From assembly GCF_017916325.1 (NCBI RefSeq), contig NC_090163.1, positions 959,501 through 1,023,500 on the forward strand: a stretch of DNA of 64,000 nucleotides. The letters are read 5' to 3'. The notes beneath the pieces are model-generated. The model worked only from the letters and a program-made list of their open reading frames with translations, made no database searches and was not told the DNA's origin. The DNA is from Leishmania martiniquensis. Taxonomy: Eukaryota > Euglenozoa > Kinetoplastea > Trypanosomatida > Trypanosomatidae. The position numbers and the translations under genes were made by a program. How positions within the stretch are numbered: the stretch's first letter is position 1; each line of letters opens with the position of its first letter. Positions 18,693 through 29,700 of the stretch are shown one piece after another.

Positions 18693-20582
18693 ATGCTCCG
18701 TCGTGTTTGTTCGCCTGCAGTTGCCCGCCGTTCCGCTACGGTGGCAGTCGCTGCGCGCAGCCTCACCTACACGCCGCGCATCCGCGACGTGCAGTTCCTG
18801 TTCGAGGAGGTGTTCAACATGTATGACCACTACAAGAAGTTGGGGAAGAGCGGTGCGGGCGGGCCTGACAGCGTCATCACAAAGGAGCTGATGGATGCTC
18901 TACTGGAGGAAAGCTCGAAGCTCGCGACACAGACGCTGTTCCCGCTGTACGAATCTAGCGACGATGAGGGCTGCGTGCTCAAGAACGGCGATGTGAAGAC
19001 GCCAAGTGGCTTCAAGGAGGCGTATCAGGCGCTCATGGCAGGCGGCTGGACCGGCATTAATGAGGCTGAAAAGTATGGCGGGCAGGCGTTGCCCCTGTCC
19101 GTCGGCTTCACTACACGAGAAATGATGGCAACGGCGAATTGGGGCTTCAGTATGTACTCCGGGCTGTCCCTAGGTGCCTGCCGCACCCTCATGTCTTGGG
19201 CGAGCGACGAGATGAAGGATCAGTACCTGCCGAAGCTTGTGAGCGGTGAGTGGAGCGGGACGATGTGCCTGACAGAGCCGCAATGCGGGACAGACCTGTC
19301 GCAGGTGAAGACGAAGGCGGAGCCGTCCGGCGACGGCAAGTCCTACAGCATCACTGGGACGAAGATCTTCATCTCCGCCGGCGACCACGATCTGACGGAC
19401 AACATCGTTCACGTCGTGCTTGCGCGACTGCCCAACTCGCTGCCGTCAACAAAGGGACTGTCGCTATTTCTTGTGCCGCGGCATGTCGTGAAGGCTGACG
19501 GGTCGCTAGAGGCTGCGAAGAACGTGGAGTGCATCGCGCTCGAGAAGAAGATGGGGATCAAGGGCAGCTCCACGTGCCAACTGAGCTTCAGCAACTCTGT
19601 GGGGTACCTGATCGGCGAGCCGAGCGCCGGGATGAAGCAGATGTTCACGTTTATGAACGCGGCACGGGTGGGGTGCGCACTGGAGGGCGTGTGCCACGCG
19701 GAGCTTGCGTTCCAGAACGGGCTGCGGTATGCGCGTGAGCGGCGGTCGATGCGCGCTCTCGGCGGCCCAATGGAACCGGAGAAGGAAGCGGACAGGATAA
19801 TCTGTCACGCGAACGTGCGGCAACACGTGCTCTTTGCGAAGGCAATTGCGGAGGGTGGGCGCGCGCTGCTGCTGGACGTTGGGCGGCTCATGGACCTGCA
19901 CGCTGCTGCCTCGGACGCTGCGGAGGCGAAAGCGCTGGACCACGAGGTCGGCTTCTACACCCCCATTGCGAAGGCGTGCTTGACGGAATGGGGGGTGGAG
20001 GCTGCGAGCCGGCTGCTGCAAGTCTGGGGCGGGCATGGCTACATTAAGGGCAATGGGATGGAGCAGATCCTCCGCGACTCGCGAATCGGCACCATCTACG
20101 AGGGCACCACCGGCGTGCAAGCGTTGGATTTCATCGGGCGCAAGGTGCTAAGCACGAAGGGCGGTAACCAGGCGAAGCGGTTCGGGAAGCGCGTAAGCAA
20201 GCTTGCATGGGCGCACCTGCTGTCGAAGGGTGCCTTGGGGCAGCACGCGCGACAGTTATGGCTCATGCAGAAGCAGTGGAGGATTGCGACGACGCAAATA
20301 GGGCTGATGGCGCTGAAGAACCGCGATGCCGTCGCGGCGTCATCGGAGGATTTCCTGATGTACACAGGGTACATGACCCTTGGGTACTATTGGCTGAAGA
20401 TGGCGGAGGTGGCGCAGCGCAAGGTGGCGGCTGGGCAGGACGCGGACGGGTTCTATCAAACGAAGCTGGACACGTGCGACTACGTGTTTGCACGCATTCT
20501 GCCGCGGGCAGAGGCACACAAGAGGATCATGCAGGCAGAGCCGACGCTGTGCAAGTACAAGGAGGAGAACTGGGACATCTGA
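18693..20582 (+). CDS. Mitochondrial acyl-CoA dehydrogenase (long, DmdC/FadE-like form)
   Basis: 629 aa from the ATG at 18693, starting MLRRVCSPAVARRSATVAVA, a typical Arg/Ser/Ala mitochondrial presequence. The three-domain acyl-CoA dehydrogenase fold is clear: CLTEPQCGTDLSQV (about 191-204) and GTKIFISAGDHDL contact FAD and substrate, YARERRSMRALGG begins the C-terminal helical domain, and VWGGHGYIKGNGMEQILRD is the conserved later helix. IYEGTTGVQALDFIGRK contains the expected catalytic base Glu470. About 150 extra residues after this motif correspond to the C-terminal domain of the longer bacterial-type enzymes (DmdC/FadE-related) rather than short- or medium-chain human forms. The reaction is FAD-dependent alpha,beta-dehydrogenation of an acyl-CoA, with electrons passed to ETF. 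The substrate chain cannot be read from sequence. SIDER copy A lies about 690 bp downstream. Confidence 0.93.
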   Translation: MLRRVCSPAVARRSATVAVAARSLTYTPRIRDVQFLFEEVFNMYDHYKKLGKSGAGGPDSVITKELMDALLEESSKLATQTLFPLYESSDDEGCVLKNGDVKTPSGFKEAYQALMAGGWTGINEAEKYGGQALPLSVGFTTREMMATANWGFSMYSGLSLGACRTLMSWASDEMKDQYLPKLVSGEWSGTMCLTEPQCGTDLSQVKTKAEPSGDGKSYSITGTKIFISAGDHDLTDNIVHVVLARLPNSLPSTKGLSLFLVPRHVVKADGSLEAAKNVECIALEKKMGIKGSSTCQLSFSNSVGYLIGEPSAGMKQMFTFMNAARVGCALEGVCHAELAFQNGLRYARERRSMRALGGPMEPEKEADRIICHANVRQHVLFAKAIAEGGRALLLDVGRLMDLHAAASDAAEAKALDHEVGFYTPIAKACLTEWGVEAASRLLQVWGGHGYIKGNGMEQILRDSRIGTIYEGTTGVQALDFIGRKVLSTKGGNQAKRFGKRVSKLAWAHLLSKGALGQHARQLWLMQKQWRIATTQIGLMALKNRDAVAASSEDFLMYTGYMTLGYYWLKMAEVAQRKVAAGQDADGFYQTKLDTCDYVFARILPRAEAHKRIMQAEPTLCKYKEENWDI

Positions 20583-23210
20583 TCACGAGGTGCTCGCACG
20601 CTGGGTGGTCGCCAGTGCTTTCAGGGCGAGGCAGTCGTGCGAGAGGGGCCTCCACCCTCGCTTGCCACATACCCTATATATGCGTGGCGCTTTCAAGTCT
20701 CTCGGCAAAGCGGCCAGGGTGCCTTGAACCTTCCGATCGCGCGCGTGCCCAACCTCATCCCCCCCTCTCCTTGCGCCGCGTCTGCCTTTGCAACCTCCTC
20801 GCTTATTCACGTGATATCACCTTGCGAAGGAACGCGTGCATATGTGTTTGCCCATCTCCCCCCCGCCCCCCTTCCACCGACTTCTCTCTCTCTCTTTCTG
20901 TCCCAGTGCTGGTGCGGATGTTGGTGCACACACACACACAACATAAAACGAGTCTTTGCTTGCTTCTTCTTTTTTTGATTCCTTCGCTTTTTACTCCTCC
21001 CCTCTTTGTTTGTGTGTGCTCGCGTGGTCAGCGGGCCCCCTTCCCCTTTTCCACTCTGTCCCCCCTCTCCCCCTCCTCCTCAGCGAACGATCGCAAAAAA
21101 AAAAACGACACGGACAACAACAGCGAAAATCAAAAAAGGGATGTTGGGGACACGTTGGGCACTCAGATCGATGCGCAATCGATACACCGCCGTGGTGCCA
21201 TACAGCACTTTCGTTTCCCCCTACCCTAAGACGTCCCCCTCACCTCTTTCTGAGTCCCTTAGGAGGAGTCCCCCCTTCCCCTCCCCGCCTGTCACCGGTT
21301 AGGGGAGGGGGAAAGGGGGAGGGGCACACCCGCTCCGCGGTGGGCATCCCAGGCTTCCAGTTGCTCCCGCTGTCTCGTGTGTGCTGGGCACAGCCAGGAC
21401 GATGCATCCCCCTGCGCATGTCGGCGGCCAGAGCCTGGGCGGCGCTGCGTCGGAGCGGCCTGCGACCGTGAAGACGCTTGTGCCGCGTGCGTGATGGGCG
21501 AGATGCGTCCGCGCGACTCGTGCGTGTCTTGCCCGACCCTGACGGTCTGCTGGTGTGGGGTGCCTGCGCGACGCTGGAGGGGGGGCTGCGCGAGGCGGCG
21601 CCTGTGGGGCGACCTGCGGGGCCTGTGTGTGTGGGGGGCGGCGGGCGGGGGATGGCTCTTGATGCGGGGGCCGTGCGCCGGTGTAGCGAGTGTGGTGTCC
21701 ACCGCTGCGTTGCACCGGCCCGTGTGAGTGGGCCGGAGGGGTGGTGGTGGCAGAGAGCGCGGAGCACGTCTCGCGCTGTATGGCAGCGATGCGGACGCGC
21801 TGAAGGGAGAGCAGTTCCCCACTTGCTGAGTGCAGGGAAGAGGTTGTGGCGGCATTCGTGCATGTCAGTGCGGGTACGCTGCGGTAGAGGATTTCTTCTG
21901 TCTTAAGTCTCTTACGGTGGCTCTTAGCAGGGGTGCGCGCCCTTCTCACGGATTCACACCTACACATGAGCCCGAAGGCGGCTCTGTACTCTCCGCGTTT
22001 TTCTGTTCCCCCTTTTTTCACGCATGAGGCCCTTTTGGCGCCTTCGCCGCTGGTCATCTCTGTCTCTCTCTCTCTGACGAGCTGCAGTCCCCGTCTGCAT
22101 CCATCGCGCGCTCACCGCGTTTTTTTTTTTCATTTTCTTTCATCTCTCTCTCGCTAGTGCGCCGCCTGCCCTCCATGTGTGCCGTAGACTTACGCGGGTG
22201 TGGCGAGTGGCGCCGTCTCTCACCTCCCTCGTCGTCGAAACGGCATTGAGAGACCGCATCGTCTGCAAGCACTGCGATAGACACCCACACGGACGCGTAC
22301 AGTGACACCACCGCTTTCTGTCCTTCCCTCCCCCATCCTCTCCTCCTATGGTGTTGTGCTTCCGATTCTTTGTGCCCCCCCCCTTTGGAGTCCCCTGGAC
22401 CCCCTTTCTATCTCCCTCTCTCTTTTTTTCAGTTTTGGCTCGAAGTGCTGCTCGTCTCTATTCTGCTTGCAGTGAAATATTTATGTATGACCCCTTTCCA
22501 TGCGATGCAATGGATGTGCAGATGGGCGCCCGTGCGCTTCTGGAGGTGAAGGCGTGACGCACACGCGTCTGCACACTCACATGCCTGTCTGGGAAAAGAT
22601 AAAAGTACCTGCATGTGCTGCTGCTGCTCTCGCCCCCCTCCATCCGTGCGCATGCTTGTCGGCATCAGGAGCGGCGTTTGTGCGACGTGGCGATCAACGA
22701 TGAGGTTTCTTCCTGTGTGTACGTATGTGTGCGTGCACGTGGGGCTTGAGGTTAAGAGCGGAATGGATGGTGCGTATGCGCGAAGAGGGTCGTCTAGAAA
22801 AAAGAAAAAACTGCCATCGTCGCGTTCGTGTCCGTTGCCGTTGACATCTCTGGCAGGGCTGTATGAGTGTGTCCGTGGGTAGACGGCCACCACTTCGCTC
22901 CCCCTGCTGTGCGCCTCTTCGTCACCTCGTCTTTCCCTTCACCCACCCCCAGGGAGTCTGTTGCCGGGGTGCCGGAGAGGCGTGTAGACGCCATCGCGCC
23001 CGCTCGCTTTTCCTTCAGTCTTTGCTTGCTTCACTTGAGCGCACCTATCCTCTCTCTTTCTCGCCCTCTCCTCCTCTTCGTGCGCTCTCTGCTTCACCTG
23101 CACTCACTATACGGCTCGAGCTTGGCGTAGATTGCCTGCAAACACAGAGGGGCACGCCTTTTCCAACACACGCCCACACGCTTTACATCGGAGGTGTTGC
23201 TGCTGCAGCG
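20583..23210. other. 2.6-kb intergenic region containing SIDER copy A
   Basis: Leader, trailer and retroposon sequence. CT-rich tracts at 20860-20910 and 22055-22160, poly-A-like runs at about 21095-21105, and the SIDER-like element at 21269-21807. No protein gene supported; frames across the element on both strands are GC-rich shadows that recur in copy B. Confidence 0.6.
21269..21807 (+). mobile_element. SIDER-like retroposon, copy A
   Basis: 539 bp that recur at 36376-36914 with no indel and only four mismatches that I could count (about 99.3 per cent identity), while flanking sequence differs completely. Size, GC-richness, position downstream of a gene and lack of a functional reading frame fit the Leishmania SIDER family, short retroposons derived from the ingi/DIRE lineage. 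Orientation is inferred from the A-rich 3' end seen in copy B. SIDER2 elements in 3'UTRs are known to lower mRNA stability, so this copy may regulate the acyl-CoA dehydrogenase transcript. I could not define target-site duplications or decide SIDER1 versus SIDER2. Confidence 0.7.
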
Positions 23211-25118
23211 ATGGAGTCCCGCGCAAGCATGCGTGCTCTCCTGGAGAGCGCGAGAGAGTCGATCCGTAATCGAGCCGCCAATCCGACCGGCACGACCGCG
23301 CTGAAGAAAGGGCGCACGCTTGAGGACTCGTCCGCGTCGAGCCCCCACCAGCAGCTTAAGGTGCCGCCGGCACCCTCCTCCACCTCCGCAGACATTGCGG
23401 AGGGGATCCACTTTCAGAAGGACACGCCGAGTGGCGCGGATGCAGGCACGACGGAGGCGAATGCGCTCAGTGTGAAGGAAAACCAAATGCAGTTTGTGCG
23501 GCACTACTATCGCCTCCTGCTTGCCTTCATCGAAGACAAGTCCAAGTACGAGCTCGAGCTGCCGAACCTCTCCTCACTAGACCGCGTAGTCGTCCACGCG
23601 TTGGCGGAGAAGTGCAACCTCTCACATGAATCTTCCGGCGACCGCGCCGATCGCGTGATGCACGTGAAGAAGGATATTTTGTTCTTCCAGAATCCCGAGG
23701 CGGCGCGGCAGATCAGCCTCGACGACATCGTTGAGAAGGTCTCGTGGAAGGAGAGCAAGTTCCAGATCCGCTACGTGCGGTCAGCGAACCCGGCGCAGGT
23801 GGCGATCGGCGACATCGGTAGCTACGCGGACGAAGACGCGCTCGAGAAGATCGAGCGGTTTCGCCGTGCCACCGACGAGTATCGGCACGCGAGGGACATG
23901 GGCTACACTCACCAGGAGCTGCTGCTGGCGGAAGCAGGTGCCGCGGACGGGCAGGTCGGCGCGGTACCTGGGAGGCTGGAGGAGATCTTAAGCCGACCAG
24001 ACACAACCTCTATACCTGCCATTACGATGGGGCCCGCTTCCGCAGCGACCGCATCTCCCTCTCTACCGCTATCGCCATCAACCTCCACGATCGCGGCTGC
24101 GATGGCGAGGTCGAAGGCAGCGGCGGCAACGCATGCTGCGAAGGCGGCCGCTGCCGCGCCGACGACTTTGCATGATGAGGTGTGCCGAACCTGCGGCACG
24201 CGAGTGCGACTGGACGGCCCGCCGCAGGGATGGAAGTGCAACCACTACTGCGCGCACTGCACCCGCCAGACAATTTGGTGCCTGGAGGAGGTACGAACCA
24301 GGGAAGAGCCGGCGAAGCGCCACAAGCGACAGCGCGATGAGGGGGCGTCACCGGCCGAGGATGGGGGCGAAAGGGGCTACTGGCACCGTGGCGGTCCGGC
24401 AGTGGAGGAGATCGATCGAGAACTGGACGAGAGCGACGGCTCTGTCCGGCGTTCCCGCTCTCAAAGGGGTGGCAGCAGTGACGCGGAGGAGGACACGGAC
24501 GAGGCCCTCACGGTGGAAGACGTGGTGGAGATGGCGGCGACGAACGACTTTAGCGCCAAGGACACGAACTGGCTGCGCGAGTTCGCTTCACGTAAGACGG
24601 CGCGCGTGACCGACCAGATCGCCTTCTGCATCGATTTCAGCGACCTAACCGAGGCGCGCGTGTTCCGTCGCTACGACGGCGTCGCGACACCGTCTGAGGC
24701 GGCGTGCTGGTATGTAGTTCTTCGTGAGGTGCGAGAGCTGAGCCTGACAGTCGCGGACCTTGTAGGTGAGCTTCTGAACGAGGCCTTCACCGATCTCTTG
24801 TCGGCTGACAGACTAGATGACGCCAAGGGCACTGCAGCTGCACCGCCGGTGGAGGCGATCCACACGGAGGAAGCCGAGAAGCGCGCGATGGATCACTTGG
24901 GTATCGCGTTTCCAAACCTGTCCGTATACGGCACCGAGTGCGTGGCGGTGTGCCAGCTGCGCCCTTTCGTGCGATGGGCCACCGTGCCCCGGCTGCCCAT
25001 TCACCAGGAGGCCCTTCAGCAGCTGCGGCAGCGCTACGGCGCGCGCCACGTGTACACGACGCAGTCGCTTCAAGAGGCGGTGCGTTGTGCTAGCGAGTCT
25101 GACACCCCCAACTCCTGA
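23211..25118 (+). CDS. R3H-domain protein with Cys/His cluster, putative nucleic-acid binding
   Basis: 635 aa from the ATG at 23211. The N-terminal 85 residues are disordered and Ser/Ala-rich. An R3H domain spans about 88-155: the signature SSLDRVVVHALAEKCNLSH has Arg and His spaced as in R3H (R-x3-H). R3H domains bind single-stranded nucleic acid. A Gly/Ala-rich linker (about 250-315) precedes a possible zinc site: CRTC (325-328), then Cys343, Cys347, Cys350 and Cys357 with His345 and His349 in between. A charged region (about 360-440) is followed by a C-terminal domain of about 190 residues of unknown type. An RNA-related role is inferred from the R3H domain alone. Confidence 0.75.
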   Translation: MESRASMRALLESARESIRNRAANPTGTTALKKGRTLEDSSASSPHQQLKVPPAPSSTSADIAEGIHFQKDTPSGADAGTTEANALSVKENQMQFVRHYYRLLLAFIEDKSKYELELPNLSSLDRVVVHALAEKCNLSHESSGDRADRVMHVKKDILFFQNPEAARQISLDDIVEKVSWKESKFQIRYVRSANPAQVAIGDIGSYADEDALEKIERFRRATDEYRHARDMGYTHQELLLAEAGAADGQVGAVPGRLEEILSRPDTTSIPAITMGPASAATASPSLPLSPSTSTIAAAMARSKAAAATHAAKAAAAAPTTLHDEVCRTCGTRVRLDGPPQGWKCNHYCAHCTRQTIWCLEEVRTREEPAKRHKRQRDEGASPAEDGGERGYWHRGGPAVEEIDRELDESDGSVRRSRSQRGGSSDAEEDTDEALTVEDVVEMAATNDFSAKDTNWLREFASRKTARVTDQIAFCIDFSDLTEARVFRRYDGVATPSEAACWYVVLREVRELSLTVADLVGELLNEAFTDLLSADRLDDAKGTAAAPPVEAIHTEEAEKRAMDHLGIAFPNLSVYGTECVAVCQLRPFVRWATVPRLPIHQEALQQLRQRYGARHVYTTQSLQEAVRCASESDTPNS

Positions 25119-26715
25119 TGGTGATAGATGCGTTTGCCTCGTACAAGTCGGCTCATGAGCGCCACCCTTTTCTGACCCTTTCTCACGTGTGCACAAAAGT
25201 GCACACGTACGAGTCTGCGCTCCAGCGCGGGCCCGATCGAGGGCCCTGTCGACTGTCGCCGCCTACGCCGACACACAGAGATGCGTGATGGACGTGGTGG
25301 AAGACGCCTGTGCTTGTCCTCCTGCGCACCCCAAGCGAGAGAGAGGAGGGTGGGGGTGGGGCGGAGAAAGACAGAGACGCCATTGCCCTGTGCCATTGCC
25401 TTCACCCCCTTGTTCTGCACTTTCCTTGCCGTACGTGCCTCTCTTGAGTGAATCGCCATTGGACAAGGGGTGCCGTACTGATGAGTGCAGCACCGAGGGA
25501 GAGAGCGAGAGTGGACGAGTCTCAGTGGGCGAGTGAGTCGAGGGCGGCTGGCAGCCTTCCTCCCCTCCCCCAGCACTTGTGGGGCAGCCTTTTTCTTGTC
25601 TTCCTTTTCACCAGCGGCCACATAATCTGAGGTGAGAGCGCTGCGGCAGACGGCTCATGGAACACACGTCAAAGTATGCTACGTGTGTTTGCGTGTGCGT
25701 GTGGCTACAGTGCGTAGCCCGATTAAAAAGAAGAGTGGTCGCCAGCGCTGACGAGGACAGCGGTAGGCGCGCATGTCCTCTCTGATGTGGATACGCACTT
25801 CGGCACAGGCGTATGGGGCAGATGCGCTTCATCCGCCCCGCCCAACCCTCCCTCATCGATACATCCCGAGAGAGAGAGAGGCACTTCACGCGCAGCAAAC
25901 AATCGTACGCGGTCTTCTTATTCTGGTACAGCTGTCGCTGTAGCGGAGTAATGCACATGGAGGTGATTGCCCTCTCCTGTGAGCATGATATAGTGATGCA
26001 CTGATAGAGGAGGGGGGGTGACATTGCCTACCCATCTATCTCCCTTTTCCACTCATCAGCGCACATGGCGCGATGGTGGGTGCCGTCGGAATCGCATCGC
26101 GCGCTTCTGTGAGTCACCTGAGACTAATCATTGCCTCACCCCGTCTCTCCTCGTCGCCGCCTCTCTCGTCTCGTCTCTTATCTTGACTTTCACGAAAACT
26201 TGTCCTTGATGTGAAGACGACGGCGATTGCGCTGATAACGTGCATCTGCGGCTGCGTAGCGTGGTGGTCATCCTCGTGCCAAGGAACCGTGTCGCAGCTT
26301 CGAGAGGTGACTCCGCACGCACGCACGTACGTAGAGAGAGAGGGAGAGGGAGATACTTGGCCGCAAGAGGGGGTGCCCCCTTCCCCCCTCCCCCGACTCT
26401 TTCGCTCGCACACGGCGCGGCTCACAGGGGCCTGCCTCCTCTATCGGCGACACCAAACACTCTGCGCCACGAACGCCAAGCGTAACGGCGATAGTTCTCC
26501 ATTCACTGTCTTCTCTCTTGGCGTACTTTTTCTGTGTGCCGAAGTGGCCAAGGAGAGTGCCAGGCGCGAAAGATTTTCCGGCAAGCGAGCGGGTCGTTGC
26601 TGCGACAGACCGGGCAGGCGAGCTGAAGAGAGACTCTGCCGAAGCAGAGTAAAGGTGCTCGCGTGTCTTTTTGTGTGGGTGGAAACAGAAGCTTACACCG
26701 CTCGCTGGAGGGACA
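25119..26715. other. Intergenic region before PIF1-like helicase
   Basis: 1.6 kb without a supported gene. A 10-bp hairpin with an AAAA loop lies at 25185-25208, 67 nt after the R3H stop codon. Composition is mixed; short CT tracts occur at 25390-25440 and 26130-26190. No strong acceptor can be chosen for the helicase gene. Confidence 0.55.
25185..25208. repeat. 10-bp inverted repeat, A4 loop, in R3H gene 3'UTR
   Basis: ACGTGTGCAC (25185-25194) and GTGCACACGT (25199-25208) are exact reverse complements separated by AAAA. In RNA this gives a compact hairpin shortly after the stop codon. Function unknown. Confidence 0.85.
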
Positions 26716-29700
26716 ATGCACTCGCGGTCGCGTCTCCTGCGTATTAATGCGCGTGGCGTCCGCGTCGCTCGACATCGCTCAACGAGCTCTGCTGTGCGAG
26801 GACCGCCAGCGCTTTTACTCGTGCCGCGGTCGAGCTCTCAGCACGGCACTGATGGCTGCCACCTGCATGCCTTGACAAGCGCTGTTCGTCGACTCTCACT
26901 TCGGCTGAACGCAGACGACGAGGGCCAGCGGCAGTTCGCCGTGTCCTTTCGCGTGGGCGCTGGCAGCAGCAGCGGCGGTGGCGCGGCGAGCTCCTTTGCG
27001 GTCGAGTCCAACGGCCGGCAGCCCGCATCTTCCCTTCCCGGTGAGACTCCAGGGCGCGACGCAGCGCAGTCTGCTCTCCGCTTCTCGATGAACAGGGGCG
27101 CTTTGGCTGCGGACGAGATGGCGACGGCTGCCAGTGCGCCGTCGCCAACCGCCAGCGTGTCTGGTGGTAACGGCAGGGATGACAGACACTGTCAGAAATC
27201 ATTCGACATATCCGTCGCTGGCACAGAAGCGAACGCCGTCGCCGCTGCGATCGGTGAGGCCCCGTGCGGGGGCTCCCCTCCCCTTTTGCCGGCACCGCCT
27301 CTCATACACCCTCCCGGTGAGGAGGTGGACTGTTCGCGGAGGGGGCCGCCTGCGGTCACCGACCTCGTTCCACCCCCTGACGCTGGTGGCGGCTGTTGCG
27401 CGGCGACTACGGCGACTTCGCCATGTACGACCTCCATACCGAACGCTGCTTCGCATTCTATCAAGGCCATCACGGCGACTCACGCACTCTACTCGGGCCT
27501 CTTTCAAGAGAGCTTTGTGAACCCTTTCAACGGGCGCCTCGTCGGCACGAGGTCCTCCAGTGCAAAGATACTCCTGGGCCTGGGCTTCTATCGCGGCGTC
27601 TCGAACCCGCTGCAGCTCGAGTGGAATCCTGCAGAGTACATGGCGAGGCTCCAGAAAATGATTTCAACTCAGCAGCTCAAGGCAGCTCGCCTGCAGAAGC
27701 GACAGACGCGGCAGGAGCGCGTCGCCCCTAAGGCTGCTGCGCAGGGGGGGGCTTTGAGTTCCGCCGCTAAGAAGCTGAAGACAGCCAAATCGCCTACGAG
27801 GCCATCTTCGAAGTCCACTCCCTCTGTGGAGGCCCTCGTGCCAGCAGAGGACGCGATAGCAGTGGCCCGCAGTCAGCTGCTTCGGCCCCTCCGTCAACGA
27901 GGGCCCAAGCACTGGATGGCGAGCGTGGCAACGCTTCTCGAGCGGCAGGATGCCTTCACGTACATCAATAAGGAACTGGAGCGGCTCTATGCCCGTCTGG
28001 GCCTCGCGTACATGCCCCCAAAGCTCGACACCCCGCTGGATCCCAGCACGACCGGCATCACGCTCACACCTGATCAGCAACATGTGATGAAGCTGGCGCT
28101 GCGCGGCTACAATTTGTTCGTTGGCGGCAGTGCCGGGACGGGCAAGACCGTACTGCTGAAGTCTATTTACCGTGAGCTTTGCCAGATGGGGCTGCGGGTC
28201 GCCATGACGGCCACAACAGGCGTGGCAGCCGTTCAGCTGGGCGGCTGCACCTTCCACCACGCCTTCAACGCGCCGCTCGACGCGGTGCCGCATCGATGGG
28301 ACGCCAACGCGTTGCGGGCTGTCGATGTAGTCATGATAGACGAGGTCTCACTGCTTGACGCATGCATGCTGGACGCCTTTGATATGGAGGCACGGCTGGC
28401 TCGCATGCACCACAGACCGTTTGGGGGGCTGCAGCTTATTGTGTGCGGTGACTTCCTGCAGCTTTCACGCGATGACACACCACCGGCGTACGAAAGCGTC
28501 GCGTTTAATCACTTGCTTGCGCTGCGCCTCGTCACTCCGATGCGCCACGCTGCTGACGACCCGCTGATGAAGTTGCTGGAGGATCTGCGACACGGCCGGT
28601 TCGACGCGCATCGCTTCGCTGCTCTCGATAGACCGATACCAGCGGACGCGACGCACATCACCTACCTATTTCCGCGGCGCCGAGAGGCTCAAGAGCTCAA
28701 CGATCGTAAGCTGGGTGAGCTCACAACACAGGAGATGACCTTCACCCCGCAGCGCGGGCCACTGCAGCTGTGTGGAACCTTCACGCGCTCGGCATTGGTG
28801 GAGCTGGGCACGGGGGCCGATGGCATGCGAGCTGCCATGCCGCCCCGGGAACGCGTGTTGGAGATGATACGCGAGGAGGCGCTGCGTCTGCGCGCTGGTC
28901 GGTATCGCAAGGACAGCGGTGACACAGAGTCCGTGCCACTTATAGTCGATCACGAGCTCGTTCTGATGCCCGTGCGAGCCGACGGGACGCTGATGACACG
29001 CTTTATTTTGCGGCTGCGGTGCCGGGAGGGGAAGCTGCCCATGCCGGCAGCGGGGGGTGGTGACGACGCCGAAAAAAATGATGACGCTTCTTCATGGTTA
29101 TCGGCACTCGCTGCGGGCGGCACGCCTGGCCCCACGAACAGCTCGACGATCAGTCGCGTCTCTCCCGCGATTGCATCGGACGCTTTGCGCAACCCGATCA
29201 TCACCATTGCGGCGAAACGAACGCACCGCAGCACAGCGCCGTTTTCCCCCGCCGAGTGGGAGGCGATCGCAGCCGCCATCGCCACTCGACTTGGCGGCCG
29301 CGTTGTCGCTATGTTGGAGGAGGAGCCGCCCTCGATGGTGCCGCTCAGCGTGTCAATGACACTGGCGGATATGACAAGCTCCAGCATCGCCTTCTCCCTG
29401 GCGCCACTGCGGCTGAAGTTGGGGTGCCGGGTCATGGTGAATCGAAACCTCTCACGCACTGTGTCGAACGGCAGCGTGGGCGTTGTCGAGGCCTTCGCCC
29501 CGCCGGACGTCAGCCTCTTCCCGCGCCGCACCGACCGCTCCACGCGGCTCGCCTTCAAGCGACTGCAGCAGCAGGGGCTCTTTGCGGAGCTTCCCATCGT
29601 GCGCCTCCTCGGCGGAGAGGTGGTGCAGATTCCGCCTATTTCGACCCTCCTCGGCGGCACAGCGCAGAGCTACTTCTACGGCCACGAGGTGCTCACCGTG

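Noticed and set aside
21240..22057. Overlapping frames of 190-250 aa on both strands through SIDER copy A (and again in copy B)
   Set aside because: They repeat because the element repeats, extend into unrelated flanks differently, and reflect high GC content rather than a protein gene.
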